64,000 nt of DNA from Muricoccus harenae (GTDB lineage Bacteria > Pseudomonadota > Alphaproteobacteria > Acetobacterales > Acetobacteraceae): assembly GCF_009848505.1 (NCBI RefSeq), contig NZ_WWDL01000001.1, forward strand, positions 310,001-374,000, given 5' to 3'. Below are positions 17,497 through 26,504 of the stretch, piece by piece. Made by a program: the position numbers and the translations under genes. Below the pieces are notes generated by a model that was not told where the DNA came from, ran no database searches, and saw only the letters and a list, made by a program, of their open reading frames with translations. Position 1 is the stretch's first letter. Each line of letters starts with the position of its first letter.

Positions 17497-18066
17497 ATGA
17501 ACGACCCTAACCCCGTCCCCTTCTGGTTCCTCCGCCACGGCGAGACCGACTGGAACGCCCGCATGCTTTCGCAGGGCCAGGTCGACATTCCGCTCAACCC
17601 CGTGGGCATCGCCCAGGCCGAGCGCGCTGCCGCGGCGCTGGTGGGGAAGGGGATCCGCTCTATCCATTCCAGCACGCTGAGCCGGGCGCGCGTCACCGCC
17701 GAGATCGTGGCGGCTCGGCTGCAACTGCCGGTGAATCTCGACCCTGAGCTGCAGGAGGTGGCCTTCGGCGTGCAGGAGGGGCAGCAGATGTCGGGCTGGT
17801 TCGACGATTGGATCGCCGGGACCATGACGCCCGAGGGCGCGGAGCCCTTCGCTCATCTACGCGAGCGTGCCGTGGCCGCGATCAACCGCGCGACCGCCAA
17901 TCCCGGCCCGGTGCTGGTGGTGGCCCATGGGGCGCTGTGGCGTGCCTTTCGCCAGGCGGCAGGTTTGGAGGCGAATGTCCGCACCCCCAACGCGCTTCCG
18001 CTCTGGGTGGAGCCGCCTTCCGGCGGGCGCGGCTGGCACTTCACCGCGGCGGAGCTGGGCGCCTAG
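17497..18066 (+). CDS. Histidine phosphatase family protein
   Basis: A 189-residue enzyme of the phosphoglycerate-mutase-like superfamily. The catalytic motif is LRHGETDWN with His14, and the second histidine lies in VVAHGALWRAF near residue 144. Its small size and the EVAFGVQEGQ segment fit a broad-specificity phosphatase rather than a mutase. There is no ribosome site between the terminator hairpin and the ATG, so translation may be leaderless. The TAG stop lies inside the left end of the palindromic element at 18063. Confidence 0.9.
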   Translation: MNDPNPVPFWFLRHGETDWNARMLSQGQVDIPLNPVGIAQAERAAAALVGKGIRSIHSSTLSRARVTAEIVAARLQLPVNLDPELQEVAFGVQEGQQMSGWFDDWIAGTMTPEGAEPFAHLRERAVAAINRATANPGPVLVVAHGALWRAFRQAAGLEANVRTPNALPLWVEPPSGGRGWHFTAAELGA

Positions 18067-18169
18067 AGCAGATCGCTGCAGGGCGGGATCGCCCGTAAGC
18101 GTGAATCTGCTCTTCAGACAAAGTGCCGGAGCATTTGAAGTGAACGCATGTGAACGGAAAATGCTCTAG
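18063..18169. repeat. Palindromic intergenic element bounded by CTAGAGC
   Basis: A 107-bp element with 7-bp terminal inverted repeats CTAGAGC and GCTCTAG. Inside are two more inverted pairs: GAGCAGAT/ATCTGCTC (left half) and GAGCATTT/AAATGCTC (right half). It is much less GC-rich than its surroundings. Elements of this look (CTAGAGCATTTTCC...) are dispersed in many alphaproteobacterial genomes. Its left end supplies the stop codon of the phosphatase gene, and its right end abuts the mutM stop. Confidence 0.8.
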
Positions 18170-19063
18170 CTAACGCTGCGTGCGGGGGCAGAAGAAGCTG
18201 CTGCGCCCCGCCTGGACGATCCGTGCCACCCCGGTGCAGGCGGGCGGGCCGGGGCATTTGGGGCAGGGCTGGCCAAAGCGGTCATAGACCTCGAACTGGT
18301 CCTGAAAGCCGCCCAGCTCTCCGTCGCTGCGCACATAATCGCGCAGAGTGGAGCCGCCGGCCTGGATGGCGGCGGAGAGCACGGCCTTGATCGCGGGCAC
18401 GAGCCGCGCGGCGCGCGCGCCGGGCACGGTGCCGGCCAGGCGGCGGGGCGAGATGCCGGCACGGAAAAGCGCCTCGGCGACATAGATGTTGCCCAGGCCC
18501 GCCACCACGCCCTGGTCCAGAAGCGCGGCCTTGATGGGCGTGTTCTTGCCGCGCAGCGCGGCGGAGAGCACGGCCGGGGTGAAGCCATCCTCCAGCGGTT
18601 CCGGGCCGAGCCCGACCAGGAGCTTGTGGGAATCCTCCGCCGCGGTCGGCACCAGGTCCACGGCGCCGAAGCGGCGCGGGTCCTGGAATCCCACGCGCCA
18701 ACCATCCTCGGTTTCCATCACCAGATGCTCATGCTGCGTGCCGTCGCCGGCGCCCCGTGCATCCGAGTACTTGCCCTGGGGGCCAAGGCGCGGCTGCGGC
18801 GGCTCGCCCGGCGGGTGGGCCACCATGCGGCCCGACATGCCGAGATGGATGAGGGCGGATTCTCCCTCGGAGAGCCGCATCAGCATGTATTTGCCGCGCC
18901 GGCGGAATCCTTCCACGCGGCGGCCGGCGAGGCGCTCCGCCAGGTTTTCCGGGAAGGGCCAGCGCAACCCGGCGCGGCGGGTTTCTGCGCGGGCGATGGT
19001 GCGGCCGGTGAGCACGGCGGACAGGCCGCGCATCACGGTTTCCACCTCGGGCAATTCGGGCAT
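18170..19063 (-). CDS. mutM: Formamidopyrimidine-DNA glycosylase
   Basis: A 297-residue base-excision repair enzyme that removes 8-oxoguanine and nicks the abasic site. It begins [14 protein letters not shown] with catalytic Pro2 and Glu3; Lys58 is in GKYML, and the DNA-intercalating and H2TH regions include [15 protein letters not shown]. The C-terminal zinc finger is odd: it has CPKC, then PPAC, and ends FFCPRTQR, where the usual last ligand (CPxCQ) is threonine. An extra cysteine upstream may replace it. It is divergent from ggt. Confidence 0.96.
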   Translation of the reverse strand: MPELPEVETVMRGLSAVLTGRTIARAETRRAGLRWPFPENLAERLAGRRVEGFRRRGKYMLMRLSEGESALIHLGMSGRMVAHPPGEPPQPRLGPQGKYSDARGAGDGTQHEHLVMETEDGWRVGFQDPRRFGAVDLVPTAAEDSHKLLVGLGPEPLEDGFTPAVLSAALRGKNTPIKAALLDQGVVAGLGNIYVAEALFRAGISPRRLAGTVPGARAARLVPAIKAVLSAAIQAGGSTLRDYVRSDGELGGFQDQFEVYDRFGQPCPKCPGPPACTGVARIVQAGRSSFFCPRTQR

Positions 19064-19119
19064 GGTGCGGATATGATGCCGGGAAGTGGCTTTCGTCCAC
19101 GCCCCACCGGAGACGCTTC

Positions 19120-20823
19120 ATGCGCCTGAGACCTGTTTTCGCCCTCGCCGTGCTGCTGGCGGCCGCGCCGAATCTGTCTCAGGCGGCCGATGGGCCGGCC
19201 CGCGCCACGCGCCATATGGTGGCCGCCGCGCATCCCCTGGCCGCGCAGGCCGGGCTGGACATGCTGCGCGCGGGCGGCTCGGCGGCCGATGCGGCGGTGG
19301 CGGCGCAGGCTGTGCTCTCGGTGGTGGAGCCGCATGCGACGGGCCTGCTCGGCGGCGCGCTGCTGGTCCATTGGGATGCCGCGACGCGCCGGATCGGCGG
19401 CTATGAGGGCATCGCCTCCGCCCCGGCTGCCGCGACGTCCCGGTTGGTCGAGGGGGCGGATGGCACGCGGGTGGGCGCGGCCACGGTGGCGCGCTCGGGC
19501 CGGTCCGCGGGCGTCCCGGGCACGTTGCGGATGCTGGCCCTGGTCCATGCGGATCACGGCAAGCTGCCCTGGCGGGACCTGTTCGCCCCGGCGATCCGCG
19601 CGGCGGAATTGGGAGCGCCGATTTCGCCCGTGCTGCACCGGGTGCTCTCCACCCGTCCCGTCGAGCTGGCGCGGGACGCGGAGATTCACGCCGTTTTCTT
19701 CGGCGCCGACGGAAAGCCCCTGCCGGAGGGCACGGTGGTCCGCAACCCCGCCCAGGCGGCAGCCCTGCGCCAGATCGCCAAGGCCGGACCGGATGCGCTT
19801 CACCGGGGGCGGCTCGGCCGCGCGGTTCTGGATGCCGTGGCGCGCGAGCCCGTTCCAGGCTGGATGACCGCCGAGGACCTCGCCTCCTATGAGGCGAAGC
19901 GGCGCGATCCCGTGTGCAGCGCGGCCTTCGGGCGCCAGGTCTGCTCCGCCGCCCCGCCCTCATCCGGCGGCGTGGCTGTGCAGCAGCAACTCGGGATGCT
20001 GGAGCGGCTGGGCATAGCCGGCATGGCACCGGGTTCGGTCGAGGCCGCGCATCTGATCCTGGAGGCAAGCCGCCTTGCCCTGGCCGACCGCCGCCGCTGG
20101 CTGGGCGATCCGGACATGGTGCCCGTGCCCACCCGGCAGCTGGTGGCGCCGGCCTGTCTGGCGGAGCGCGCCGGGGCGGTGCGGCCGGGCCGGGCAATGG
20201 AGGAGGTGCGGGCCGGAAATCCGCTGGAACGGCACGGCGCGCTGCCGACACCCTCGGACCCGCTGGCGCTGGCGGGCACTTCCCATGTCTCGATCGTGGA
20301 TGCGGCGGGGAACGCCATCGCCTTCACCACCACGAACAACCTGAACTTCGGCGCCGAGCGGCTGGCCGGCGGCATTGTGTTGAACAACGGCCTGACCAAC
20401 TTCGCCGCCGATCCCGGCCCGCCGGAGGCGCCCGCCTTCAACCGGCTGCAGGGCGGCAAGCGCCCGGTGACCACCATGGCCCCCACCATCGTGCTGGGCG
20501 CCGACGGCACGCCGGAGTTGGTGGTGGGCGCGGGCGGCGGCGCGCGGATCGTCGATTCGGTCACTGTCGCCGTGGTCGAGGTGCTGGCCTGGAGGGCGAA
20601 TGCCCACCGCGCTACGGCCCGCCCCCGGATCGGCGCGCAGAATGGTGCGGAGGAGCTGGAGGCCGGGACGCCGGCCGCCGGGCTCGCCGATGCGCTCACG
20701 GCCATGGGCCACAAGCCGCGGGTGGGCGAGATGAACACGGGGCTGCAGCTGATCCGCCGCGTGCCGGGCGGCTGGGAGGGTGCGGCCGATCCGCGGCGCG
20801 ACGGGGCGGCGCTCGGCGACTGA
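19120..20823 (+). CDS. ggt: Gamma-glutamyltransferase
   Basis: A 567-residue secreted Ntn-hydrolase that transfers or hydrolyses the gamma-glutamyl group of glutathione. Residues 1-23 are a signal peptide ending near SQAADG. The family opening MVAAAHPLAAQAGLDML is followed by the self-cleavage site: Thr387 in LAGTSHVSIVDAAGNAIA becomes the N-terminus of the small subunit. GKRPVTTMAPTIV is also conserved. It sits between mutM and ubiE, splitting a neighbourhood that is usually contiguous, so it is probably a later insertion. Confidence 0.94.
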   Translation: MRLRPVFALAVLLAAAPNLSQAADGPARATRHMVAAAHPLAAQAGLDMLRAGGSAADAAVAAQAVLSVVEPHATGLLGGALLVHWDAATRRIGGYEGIASAPAAATSRLVEGADGTRVGAATVARSGRSAGVPGTLRMLALVHADHGKLPWRDLFAPAIRAAELGAPISPVLHRVLSTRPVELARDAEIHAVFFGADGKPLPEGTVVRNPAQAAALRQIAKAGPDALHRGRLGRAVLDAVAREPVPGWMTAEDLASYEAKRRDPVCSAAFGRQVCSAAPPSSGGVAVQQQLGMLERLGIAGMAPGSVEAAHLILEASRLALADRRRWLGDPDMVPVPTRQLVAPACLAERAGAVRPGRAMEEVRAGNPLERHGALPTPSDPLALAGTSHVSIVDAAGNAIAFTTTNNLNFGAERLAGGIVLNNGLTNFAADPGPPEAPAFNRLQGGKRPVTTMAPTIVLGADGTPELVVGAGGGARIVDSVTVAVVEVLAWRANAHRATARPRIGAQNGAEELEAGTPAAGLADALTAMGHKPRVGEMNTGLQLIRRVPGGWEGAADPRRDGAALGD

Positions 20824-20869
20824 GCCGATGGTCGTGACGCGCCCCGCCCCGGCGCCTATCCTGCCGCCC

Positions 20870-21625
20870 ATGTCCCAGACCGATAAGATGAACGACACGA
20901 TCGATTTCGGCTTCACCCCCGTCGCCCGCGACCAGAAGGCGGGGCTGGTGCGGCAGGTCTTCGACAGTGTGGCGCCGAAATACGACGTGATGAACGACCT
21001 GATGTCGCTGGGCCTGCACCGGGTCTGGAAGCGCATCTTCGTCAACGCCATCGGCGCCGGCCCGCGCGACACGCTGCTGGATCTGGCGGCCGGCACTGGC
21101 GACATCGGCTTCCAGGCGAAGGAGCGCGGGGCAAGCCGGGTGATCCTGGCCGACATCAACCATTCCATGCTCAGCGTGGGGCAGGGGCGGGCGCTCGGGC
21201 GCGGGCTGGCTGCCGGCCTCGATTTCGTCTGCTGCGACGCGGAGCGCCTCCCCTTTCCGGATCGCTCGGTGGAGCGCGTCTCCATGGCCTTCGGCCTGCG
21301 CAACTGCACCGACAAGCTGGCGGTGCTGCGGGAGGCGCGGCGGGTGCTGCGGCCGGGCGGGAAGATGCTGGTGCTGGAATTCTCCCGCCTGCAGGTCGCG
21401 GCGCTCGATCCACTCTATGACGCCTGGAGCTTCAAGGCGCTGCCGGCCATCGGCGCGAGGGTGGCGAAGGATTCCGAATCCTACCGCTACCTCGCCGAAA
21501 GCATCCGCATGATGCCCGACCAGGAGGAATTGGCGGGCATGTTCCGCAAGGCAGGGCTCGAGCAGGTGTCCTACCGCAACCTCTCCGGCGGCATCGTCGC
21601 CATCCATTCGGGCTGGCGGCTGTAG
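20870..21625 (+). CDS. ubiE: Ubiquinone/menaquinone C-methyltransferase
   Basis: A 251-residue SAM-dependent methyltransferase that C-methylates the benzoquinol ring in ubiquinone synthesis. UbiE signatures are VFDSVAPKYDVMNDLMSLGL, the SAM loop LDLAAGTGDIGF near residue 71, FGLRNCTDKLAVL and RVLRPGGKMLVLEFS. I chose the ATG at 20870, which gives the usual length; the open frame reaches back into ggt. It heads a closely spaced operon running to the SH3 gene at 26399. Confidence 0.97.
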   Translation: MSQTDKMNDTIDFGFTPVARDQKAGLVRQVFDSVAPKYDVMNDLMSLGLHRVWKRIFVNAIGAGPRDTLLDLAAGTGDIGFQAKERGASRVILADINHSMLSVGQGRALGRGLAAGLDFVCCDAERLPFPDRSVERVSMAFGLRNCTDKLAVLREARRVLRPGGKMLVLEFSRLQVAALDPLYDAWSFKALPAIGARVAKDSESYRYLAESIRMMPDQEELAGMFRKAGLEQVSYRNLSGGIVAIHSGWRL

Positions 21626-21632
21626 AAGCCGC

Positions 21633-22298
21633 ATGTCCATGGCGGCGGCGAATGAGCGGTGGTGGGCGAACAGCTATCTCCACATGGAGGCCGAGGGCTA
21701 CCAGTACGATCGCCGGATAAGCGGCTGGTCGAAGATCCCGGACCCCAATCCGGATCCGCTGAAGCGCAATCCCCGCGGCGTCTTCGCGCGCAATGGCGGG
21801 CTGATGGTGAAGCGGCGGCTGACCCTGGCCGAGGACAACGTGATGTACCGCTTCGCCGCGGCGCGCTTCGGGAAGAAGGGCGCGCGGGGCGCGGAGCACC
21901 TGCTGCCCCTGCTCAACTCCCCCTGGTGGATGGAGGAGAACCGTATGTTCCTCCTCCTCTCCCGCGCGCGGCAGGCCGGGGTCGGGCTGGTGGAGATGGC
22001 GCGGAGGCAACTTGCCCTGCCAGAGGAGTGGACGGATGCCGACGTGATCGTACGGGTGCACATCAGGCCCGGCATCCTGCTCGCGGCCCATGCCGGCCCA
22101 GGCCTCACGGCCGAGGGCGGGGGCGAGCGGCGTATCATCGCGCCCGAGACGCCGCACCTGCTGATCGACCAGATCTACATCCCGGGCCTCGGCCGCCATC
22201 CGGCGCTGGGCAGCGCGGGCCAGAGCAATGCCTCCGCCTGGTTCGACGCAAACACCGCCGTCGCCTTCGACCCCAATATCCGCGGGCTTAATCCATGA
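21633..22298 (+). CDS. Hypothetical protein in the position of ubiB
   Basis: A 221-residue soluble-looking protein, 7 bp after ubiE and overlapping the coaBC start. It has no signal peptide or membrane helix. Visible features are an aromatic N-terminus (ERWWANSYLHMEAEGYQYDR), a middle segment HLLPLLNSPWWMEENRMFL and a C-terminal strand-rich part with DQIYIPGLGRHPALG. I do not recognise the family. In many Alphaproteobacteria ubiB stands between ubiE and coaBC; this protein has none of the UbiB kinase-like motifs. Confidence 0.72.
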   Translation: MSMAAANERWWANSYLHMEAEGYQYDRRISGWSKIPDPNPDPLKRNPRGVFARNGGLMVKRRLTLAEDNVMYRFAAARFGKKGARGAEHLLPLLNSPWWMEENRMFLLLSRARQAGVGLVEMARRQLALPEEWTDADVIVRVHIRPGILLAAHAGPGLTAEGGGERRIIAPETPHLLIDQIYIPGLGRHPALGSAGQSNASAWFDANTAVAFDPNIRGLNP

Positions 22299-23746
22299 CC
22301 GGCAAGCGCGTCCTCCTCATCGTTTCCGGCTCCGTCGCCGCCTACAAGGCGCTGGAGCTGGCGCGGCTGCTCGGCAAGGCGGGCGTGGCCGTCACCGGGC
22401 TGCTGACCGAGGGCGGGGCGAAATTCGTCACGCCCCATGCGCTGCAGGCCATCACCGGCCGGCCCCTGGCGCAGGCGCTCTGGTCCCTGCCGGAGGAGGC
22501 GGAGCGCGGCCATATCCGGCTGGCGCGGGAGACGGACCTGGTGGTCGTCGCCCCCGCCTCGGCCGACCGGCTGGCCCGCATGGCGGCAGGGCTCGCGGAT
22601 GACCTGGCGGGTGCCGTGCTGCTGGCCTGGGACGGGCCGGTGCTGGTCGCCCCCGCGATGAACCCGACCATGTGGTCCCATCCCGCCACCGGGGCGAATG
22701 TCGCGACCCTCATGGCGCGCGGGGTGAATTTCATCGGACCTGATGATGGGCTGATGGCCGAGGCGGAGAGCGGCACCGGCCGCCTGTCCGAACCGCCTGC
22801 CATCTTCGCCGCCATCGTCGCCATCCTGTCCGACCCTGAGCATGGCGCTCCCAATGCGGCGCTGGAGGATGCGCTGGATGCGGCGATTGCCGAGCAGGAG
22901 GGCCAGCCGCCGCCCGCACGGCGGATGGCCAGCCCCTCCAGCTTCAGCGACGGCGCGCCGCAGCCCGTGGACCACCATGCGGGGCCCGGCGAGACCGCGC
23001 CCTCGACCTTCTCCGCCTCCACCGCGCCGGTTTCCGGGCCGGCGCCGCATGCCCTGCGGGGCACAGTCCCGGGCGCCCTGCCGCTGGGCGGGCGCCATGT
23101 CCTCGTCTCCTCCGGCCCGACGCATGAGCCGCTGGATCCGGTGCGCTACATCGCCAACCGCTCCTCCGGGAAGCAGGGCCATGCCATCGCGGCGGCGCTG
23201 GCGGCGCTGGGCGCGCGGGTGACGCTGGTCTCCGGCCCCGTAGCCCTGCCGGATCCGCCCGGCGTGGAGGTCGCGCATGTGGAGACGGCGCGGGAGATGC
23301 TCGCGGCCTGCGAAGCGGCGCTGCCCGCCGATGCCGCCATCTTCGCCGCCGCCGTCGCCGATTGGCGCCCGGCCGATGTCGCGCGCCAGAAGATGAAGAA
23401 GGGCGCCGACCAAGCCGCCCCGCCTTTGGCGCTGGTGCCGAACCCGGACATCCTGGCCACCCTTTCCCGCCACCCGCGCCGCCCGCGGCTGGTGGTGGGC
23501 TTCGCGGCCGAGACGGAGCGGGTGATCGAGCACGCCCAGGCGAAGCTGGCCCGCAAGGGCTGCGACTGGATCGTGGCGAATGACGTCTCGGGCGATGCCA
23601 TGGGCGGCGCGGAGAACACAGTGCATCTCGTGACGAAGGGCGGGGTGGAGGACTGGCCGCGCCTGCCCAAGGCCGAGGTGGCCGCGCGGCTGGCCGACCG
23701 GGTGGCGGAAACGCTGGCCTTGCCCGCGACGGAAGCTGAGGCATGA
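22295..23746 (+). CDS. coaBC: Bifunctional CoaBC (phosphopantothenoylcysteine synthetase/decarboxylase)
   Basis: A 483-residue coenzyme A enzyme. Residues 1-183 are the FMN-dependent decarboxylase CoaC, with [15 protein letters not shown] and [13 protein letters not shown]. Residues about 265-483 are the CTP-dependent ligase CoaB, with [21 protein letters not shown]. Between them lies an 80-residue proline/serine/alanine-rich linker that makes the protein about 80 residues longer than usual. The segment that carries Cys158 in the E. coli enzyme (MACG...GxGRM) reads [11 protein letters not shown] here, with Glu156 at that place. Start and stop overlap both neighbours. Confidence 0.95.
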   Translation: MTGKRVLLIVSGSVAAYKALELARLLGKAGVAVTGLLTEGGAKFVTPHALQAITGRPLAQALWSLPEEAERGHIRLARETDLVVVAPASADRLARMAAGLADDLAGAVLLAWDGPVLVAPAMNPTMWSHPATGANVATLMARGVNFIGPDDGLMAEAESGTGRLSEPPAIFAAIVAILSDPEHGAPNAALEDALDAAIAEQEGQPPPARRMASPSSFSDGAPQPVDHHAGPGETAPSTFSASTAPVSGPAPHALRGTVPGALPLGGRHVLVSSGPTHEPLDPVRYIANRSSGKQGHAIAAALAALGARVTLVSGPVALPDPPGVEVAHVETAREMLAACEAALPADAAIFAAAVADWRPADVARQKMKKGADQAAPPLALVPNPDILATLSRHPRRPRLVVGFAAETERVIEHAQAKLARKGCDWIVANDVSGDAMGGAENTVHLVTKGGVEDWPRLPKAEVAARLADRVAETLALPATEAEA

Positions 23747-24192
23747 TCGGGACGATCCAGGTCGTCCGCCTGCCCCATGCGGCGGACCTGCCCCTGCCGG
23801 GCTATGCGACGGCGGGCGCCGCCGCGATGGACCTCCTGGCGGCGGTGACGGAGCCTCTCACCATTCTGCCCAACGGCCGCGCCCTGGTGCCCACCGGTCT
23901 GCGCGTGGCACTGCCCGCCGGGCATGAGTGGCAGATCCGCCCGCGCTCCGGCCTTGCGCTGAAGCACGGGATCGTCCTGCCGAACGCCCCCGGCACGATC
24001 GACGAGGATTACCGGGGCGAGGTGCAGGTCATCGTGCTGAACGCCGGGACGGAGCCCTTCACGGTGGAACGCGGGATGCGCATCGCCCAGGCGGTGCTGG
24101 CCCCGGTCACGCGGGCGGTGTTCGAGGAGGTGGCGGAGCTGGGCGATACCCGGCGCGGGGCAGGGGGCTTCGGCAGCACCGGAACGGGCTGA
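23743..24192 (+). CDS. dut: dUTP diphosphatase
   Basis: A 149-residue trimeric dUTPase that hydrolyses dUTP to dUMP and keeps uracil out of DNA. All five motifs are present: [10 protein letters not shown] (1), [11 protein letters not shown] (2), [14 protein letters not shown] (3), [12 protein letters not shown] (4) and [10 protein letters not shown] (5). The ATG overlaps the coaBC stop (ATGA). coaBC-dut is a common gene pair. Confidence 0.97.
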   Translation: MIGTIQVVRLPHAADLPLPGYATAGAAAMDLLAAVTEPLTILPNGRALVPTGLRVALPAGHEWQIRPRSGLALKHGIVLPNAPGTIDEDYRGEVQVIVLNAGTEPFTVERGMRIAQAVLAPVTRAVFEEVAELGDTRRGAGGFGSTGTG

Positions 24193-24239
24193 CGCCCCGG
24201 CGGCTTGTGCCGCGGCCCGGGACCGACGACATCCCCTCC

Positions 24240-25043
24240 ATGGACGGTCCGCCCCCCATCCCTGACACCCTGCCCGAGCTCGACTTCACCGAGGACGAGC
24301 TCCATCGCTATTCCCGCCACATCCTCCTCGGAGAGGTGGGCGCCATCGGCCAGGCGCGGCTGCGCCAGGCGCGGGTGCTGGTGGTGGGCGCGGGTGGCCT
24401 GGGTTCGCCGCTGGCGCTCTATCTCGCGGGCGCGGGGGTCGGGACGATCGGGCTGATCGACCATGACACGCTCGAACTCTCCAACCTCCAGCGGCAGGTC
24501 GCGCACACCACCGATCGCATCGGCCAGCCCAAGGTGGAAAGCATCGCGACGACCCTGCGCGCCCTGAACCCGCTGACGAAGGTGGAACCGCATTTCCGGC
24601 GCCTGGATGAAGCCGCCGCGCGGGACCTCATCCCCCGCTACGACATCGTCTGCGACGGCACCGACAACTTCCCCACCCGCTTCCTGGTAGGCGATTGCTG
24701 CCATCGCTTGGGCCGGCCGCTGGTCTCAGCGGCGGTGCTACGCTTCGAGGGGCAGCTTTCCACCTATAAGTCGCATCTCGGCGCGCCGCATCCCTGCCAT
24801 CGCTGCCTGCATCCGGAGCCGCCGCCGCCAGGCCTCGTGCCCTCCTGCGGGGAGGCGGGGGTGCTCGGCGCCGTCACCGGGGTGATGGGCACGCTGCAGG
24901 CGACGGAGGTGCTGAAGGAGATCCTGGGTATCGGCGAATCCCTCTCGGGGCGCCTGCTGCTCTGGGATGCGCTGGACACGCGCTTCCGCACCATCCGGCT
25001 GAAGCGCGACCCGGCCTGCGCGCTCTGCGGCATCGGGGGATGA
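24240..25043 (+). CDS. ThiF/MoeB/HesA-type adenylyltransferase
   Basis: A 267-residue E1-like enzyme that adenylates the C-terminal glycine of a sulfur-carrier protein. The ATP loop is VGAGGLGSPLALYLAGAG, with DHDTLELSNLQRQ and DGTDNFPTRFLVGD as further signatures. Two cysteine pairs, CHRC and CALC, bind zinc. SCGEAGVLG matches the region of the catalytic cysteine. There is no C-terminal rhodanese domain. Whether it serves molybdopterin or thiamine synthesis cannot be decided. The ATG at 24240 gives the family start. Confidence 0.93.
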   Translation: MDGPPPIPDTLPELDFTEDELHRYSRHILLGEVGAIGQARLRQARVLVVGAGGLGSPLALYLAGAGVGTIGLIDHDTLELSNLQRQVAHTTDRIGQPKVESIATTLRALNPLTKVEPHFRRLDEAAARDLIPRYDIVCDGTDNFPTRFLVGDCCHRLGRPLVSAAVLRFEGQLSTYKSHLGAPHPCHRCLHPEPPPPGLVPSCGEAGVLGAVTGVMGTLQATEVLKEILGIGESLSGRLLLWDALDTRFRTIRLKRDPACALCGIGG

Positions 25044-25411
25044 ACCCGCTCGGCATCCTCCTGCGCGGCGCGGGGCATGAACCGGCGCATTACGCGCTGG
25101 TGCTCGCCACCGCCGCCGCTGCGATCGGCCGGCCGGTCGCGCTTTTCGCCACCAATGCGGGGCTGGCCCTGTTCCGCCGGGACGCTCCGCTGCCCGCCGA
25201 TCCACGGGAGGCGCATCTGGCCTCATGCGGCGTCGCGGGCATCGCGACCTTGTGGGAGGCGGCGGAAGAACTGGGCCTGCGCCGCATCGCCTGCGAGGCG
25301 GGGATGCGTGCCGAAGGCATCGCGCCCCCCGAACTGGCCGATGGGGTGGAGGTGGCGGGCGTGGTCACTTTCCTCGAAGCCGTCGGCAACGGCCAGGTCC
25401 TGTCGCTTTGA
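25040..25411 (+). CDS. DsrE-like small protein
   Basis: A 123-residue protein with a DsrE/DsrF-like alpha/beta pattern: GILLRGAGHEPAHYALVLAT, then a strand RPVALFATNAGLALF, ending GVVTFLEAVGNGQVLSL. Two cysteines (SCGV and ACEAG) are possible sulfur-carrying residues. Its start overlaps the stop of the E1-like gene, which itself handles sulfur carriers, so a role in sulfur relay is a reasonable guess but not shown. Confidence 0.7.
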   Translation: MNPLGILLRGAGHEPAHYALVLATAAAAIGRPVALFATNAGLALFRRDAPLPADPREAHLASCGVAGIATLWEAAEELGLRRIACEAGMRAEGIAPPELADGVEVAGVVTFLEAVGNGQVLSL

Positions 25412-25463
25412 TGGCTGGGCGGCCTTGACCGGACCGGGGGCTTTCGCGCGTGATCGGCCGCAG

Positions 25464-26399
25464 ATGAGACGACTTCTTCCTATCCTGACACTGCTGGTGC
25501 TGCTTCCCCAGGCCGGCCGAACCCAAACGGCCGGCAGCCTGCCGCCACCCGTCCCTGTCCAGCGCAATGGCGCGCCGGCCAGCCCTGCCCCGGCAGCCGC
25601 GCCCTCTGCTGCTGCCCCGGCCGCGCCGCGCCGGGACACGGCGCCAGCAAGGCCCGTGGCCCCGCGTCCGGCACCCGCCCCGCGTGCCACCACGGCACCG
25701 GCCGGGCCCCAGGCGGCTAGCCCTCAGCCGGCCCCTGCCGCGCGGCCCCGGGAGAGCCAGCCAGCTTCGTCCCGCCCGCGCCCGACAGCGCGGCGCGAGG
25801 GCCAGGCGACACCGCCGCGCACCGTCACCCCGCAGCAGACCCAGCCCAACCGCCGCCGCGCCGCTGGTGCCGCGGCCGGGGCGGCGGGTGCCGCAGCAGG
25901 AGCTGCCGCCGGCGCGGCGCCTGCTCCACAGCCGGCCCCTCCGCCGCCGCGCGAGGAGGAGCAGAAGATCGGGCCGGTTACCAGCCTTCCCCTGCCGCGC
26001 TTTGCCGCGCTGCGGGCGGATGAGGTGAACATGCGGGCCGGTCCCGGCACCCGTTACCCGATCGAATGGACCTATCAGCGCCGCGAGCTGCCCGTGGAGA
26101 TCGTGCGGGAGTTCGAGCTGTGGCGTCGGATCCGCGACATGGATGGCACGGAAGGCTGGGTGCACCAGTCCAACCTCACCGGCCGCCGCACCTTCGTGGT
26201 GACGGGGCAGGAGCGCGTGCTGCGGCGTCGTCCGGAGGAATCGGCGAATGTCGTCGCCCGGCTGAAGCCCGGCGTGCTCGGCCGCATCCGGCTCTGCGCG
26301 GCGAGCGAGTCCTGGTGCGAGGTGCAGGTGGGCGAGCATCGCGGCTGGCTGCGCCGCACCGAATTCTTCGGCGTCATGCCGGACGAGGAGGTCAAGTAG
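25464..26399 (+). CDS. Secreted SH3-like domain protein with proline/alanine-rich spacer
   Basis: A 311-residue exported protein. Residues 1-20 are a signal peptide. Residues about 25-170 are low-complexity (alanine, proline, arginine), probably a flexible spacer in the cell wall. Residues about 180-300 form two bacterial SH3-like repeats, with ALRADEVNMRAGPGTRYPIE, DGTEGWVHQSNLTGRR and EHRGWLRRTEFFGV. Such domains bind peptidoglycan or other envelope ligands. It is last in the ubiE operon. The start at 25464 is set by the signal peptide. Confidence 0.85.
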   Translation: MRRLLPILTLLVLLPQAGRTQTAGSLPPPVPVQRNGAPASPAPAAAPSAAAPAAPRRDTAPARPVAPRPAPAPRATTAPAGPQAASPQPAPAARPRESQPASSRPRPTARREGQATPPRTVTPQQTQPNRRRAAGAAAGAAGAAAGAAAGAAPAPQPAPPPPREEEQKIGPVTSLPLPRFAALRADEVNMRAGPGTRYPIEWTYQRRELPVEIVREFELWRRIRDMDGTEGWVHQSNLTGRRTFVVTGQERVLRRRPEESANVVARLKPGVLGRIRLCAASESWCEVQVGEHRGWLRRTEFFGVMPDEEVK

Positions 26400-26504
26400 C
26401 GATCCTGTCCCGGCCCTTCCTGGGCCCGCTTGCCCAGGAACCCGCTCGCGGATAATTCGCCAGCAAGGTCCCGTTTACCGTGGACCTCTGGGGGTGGAGA
26501 CGAC

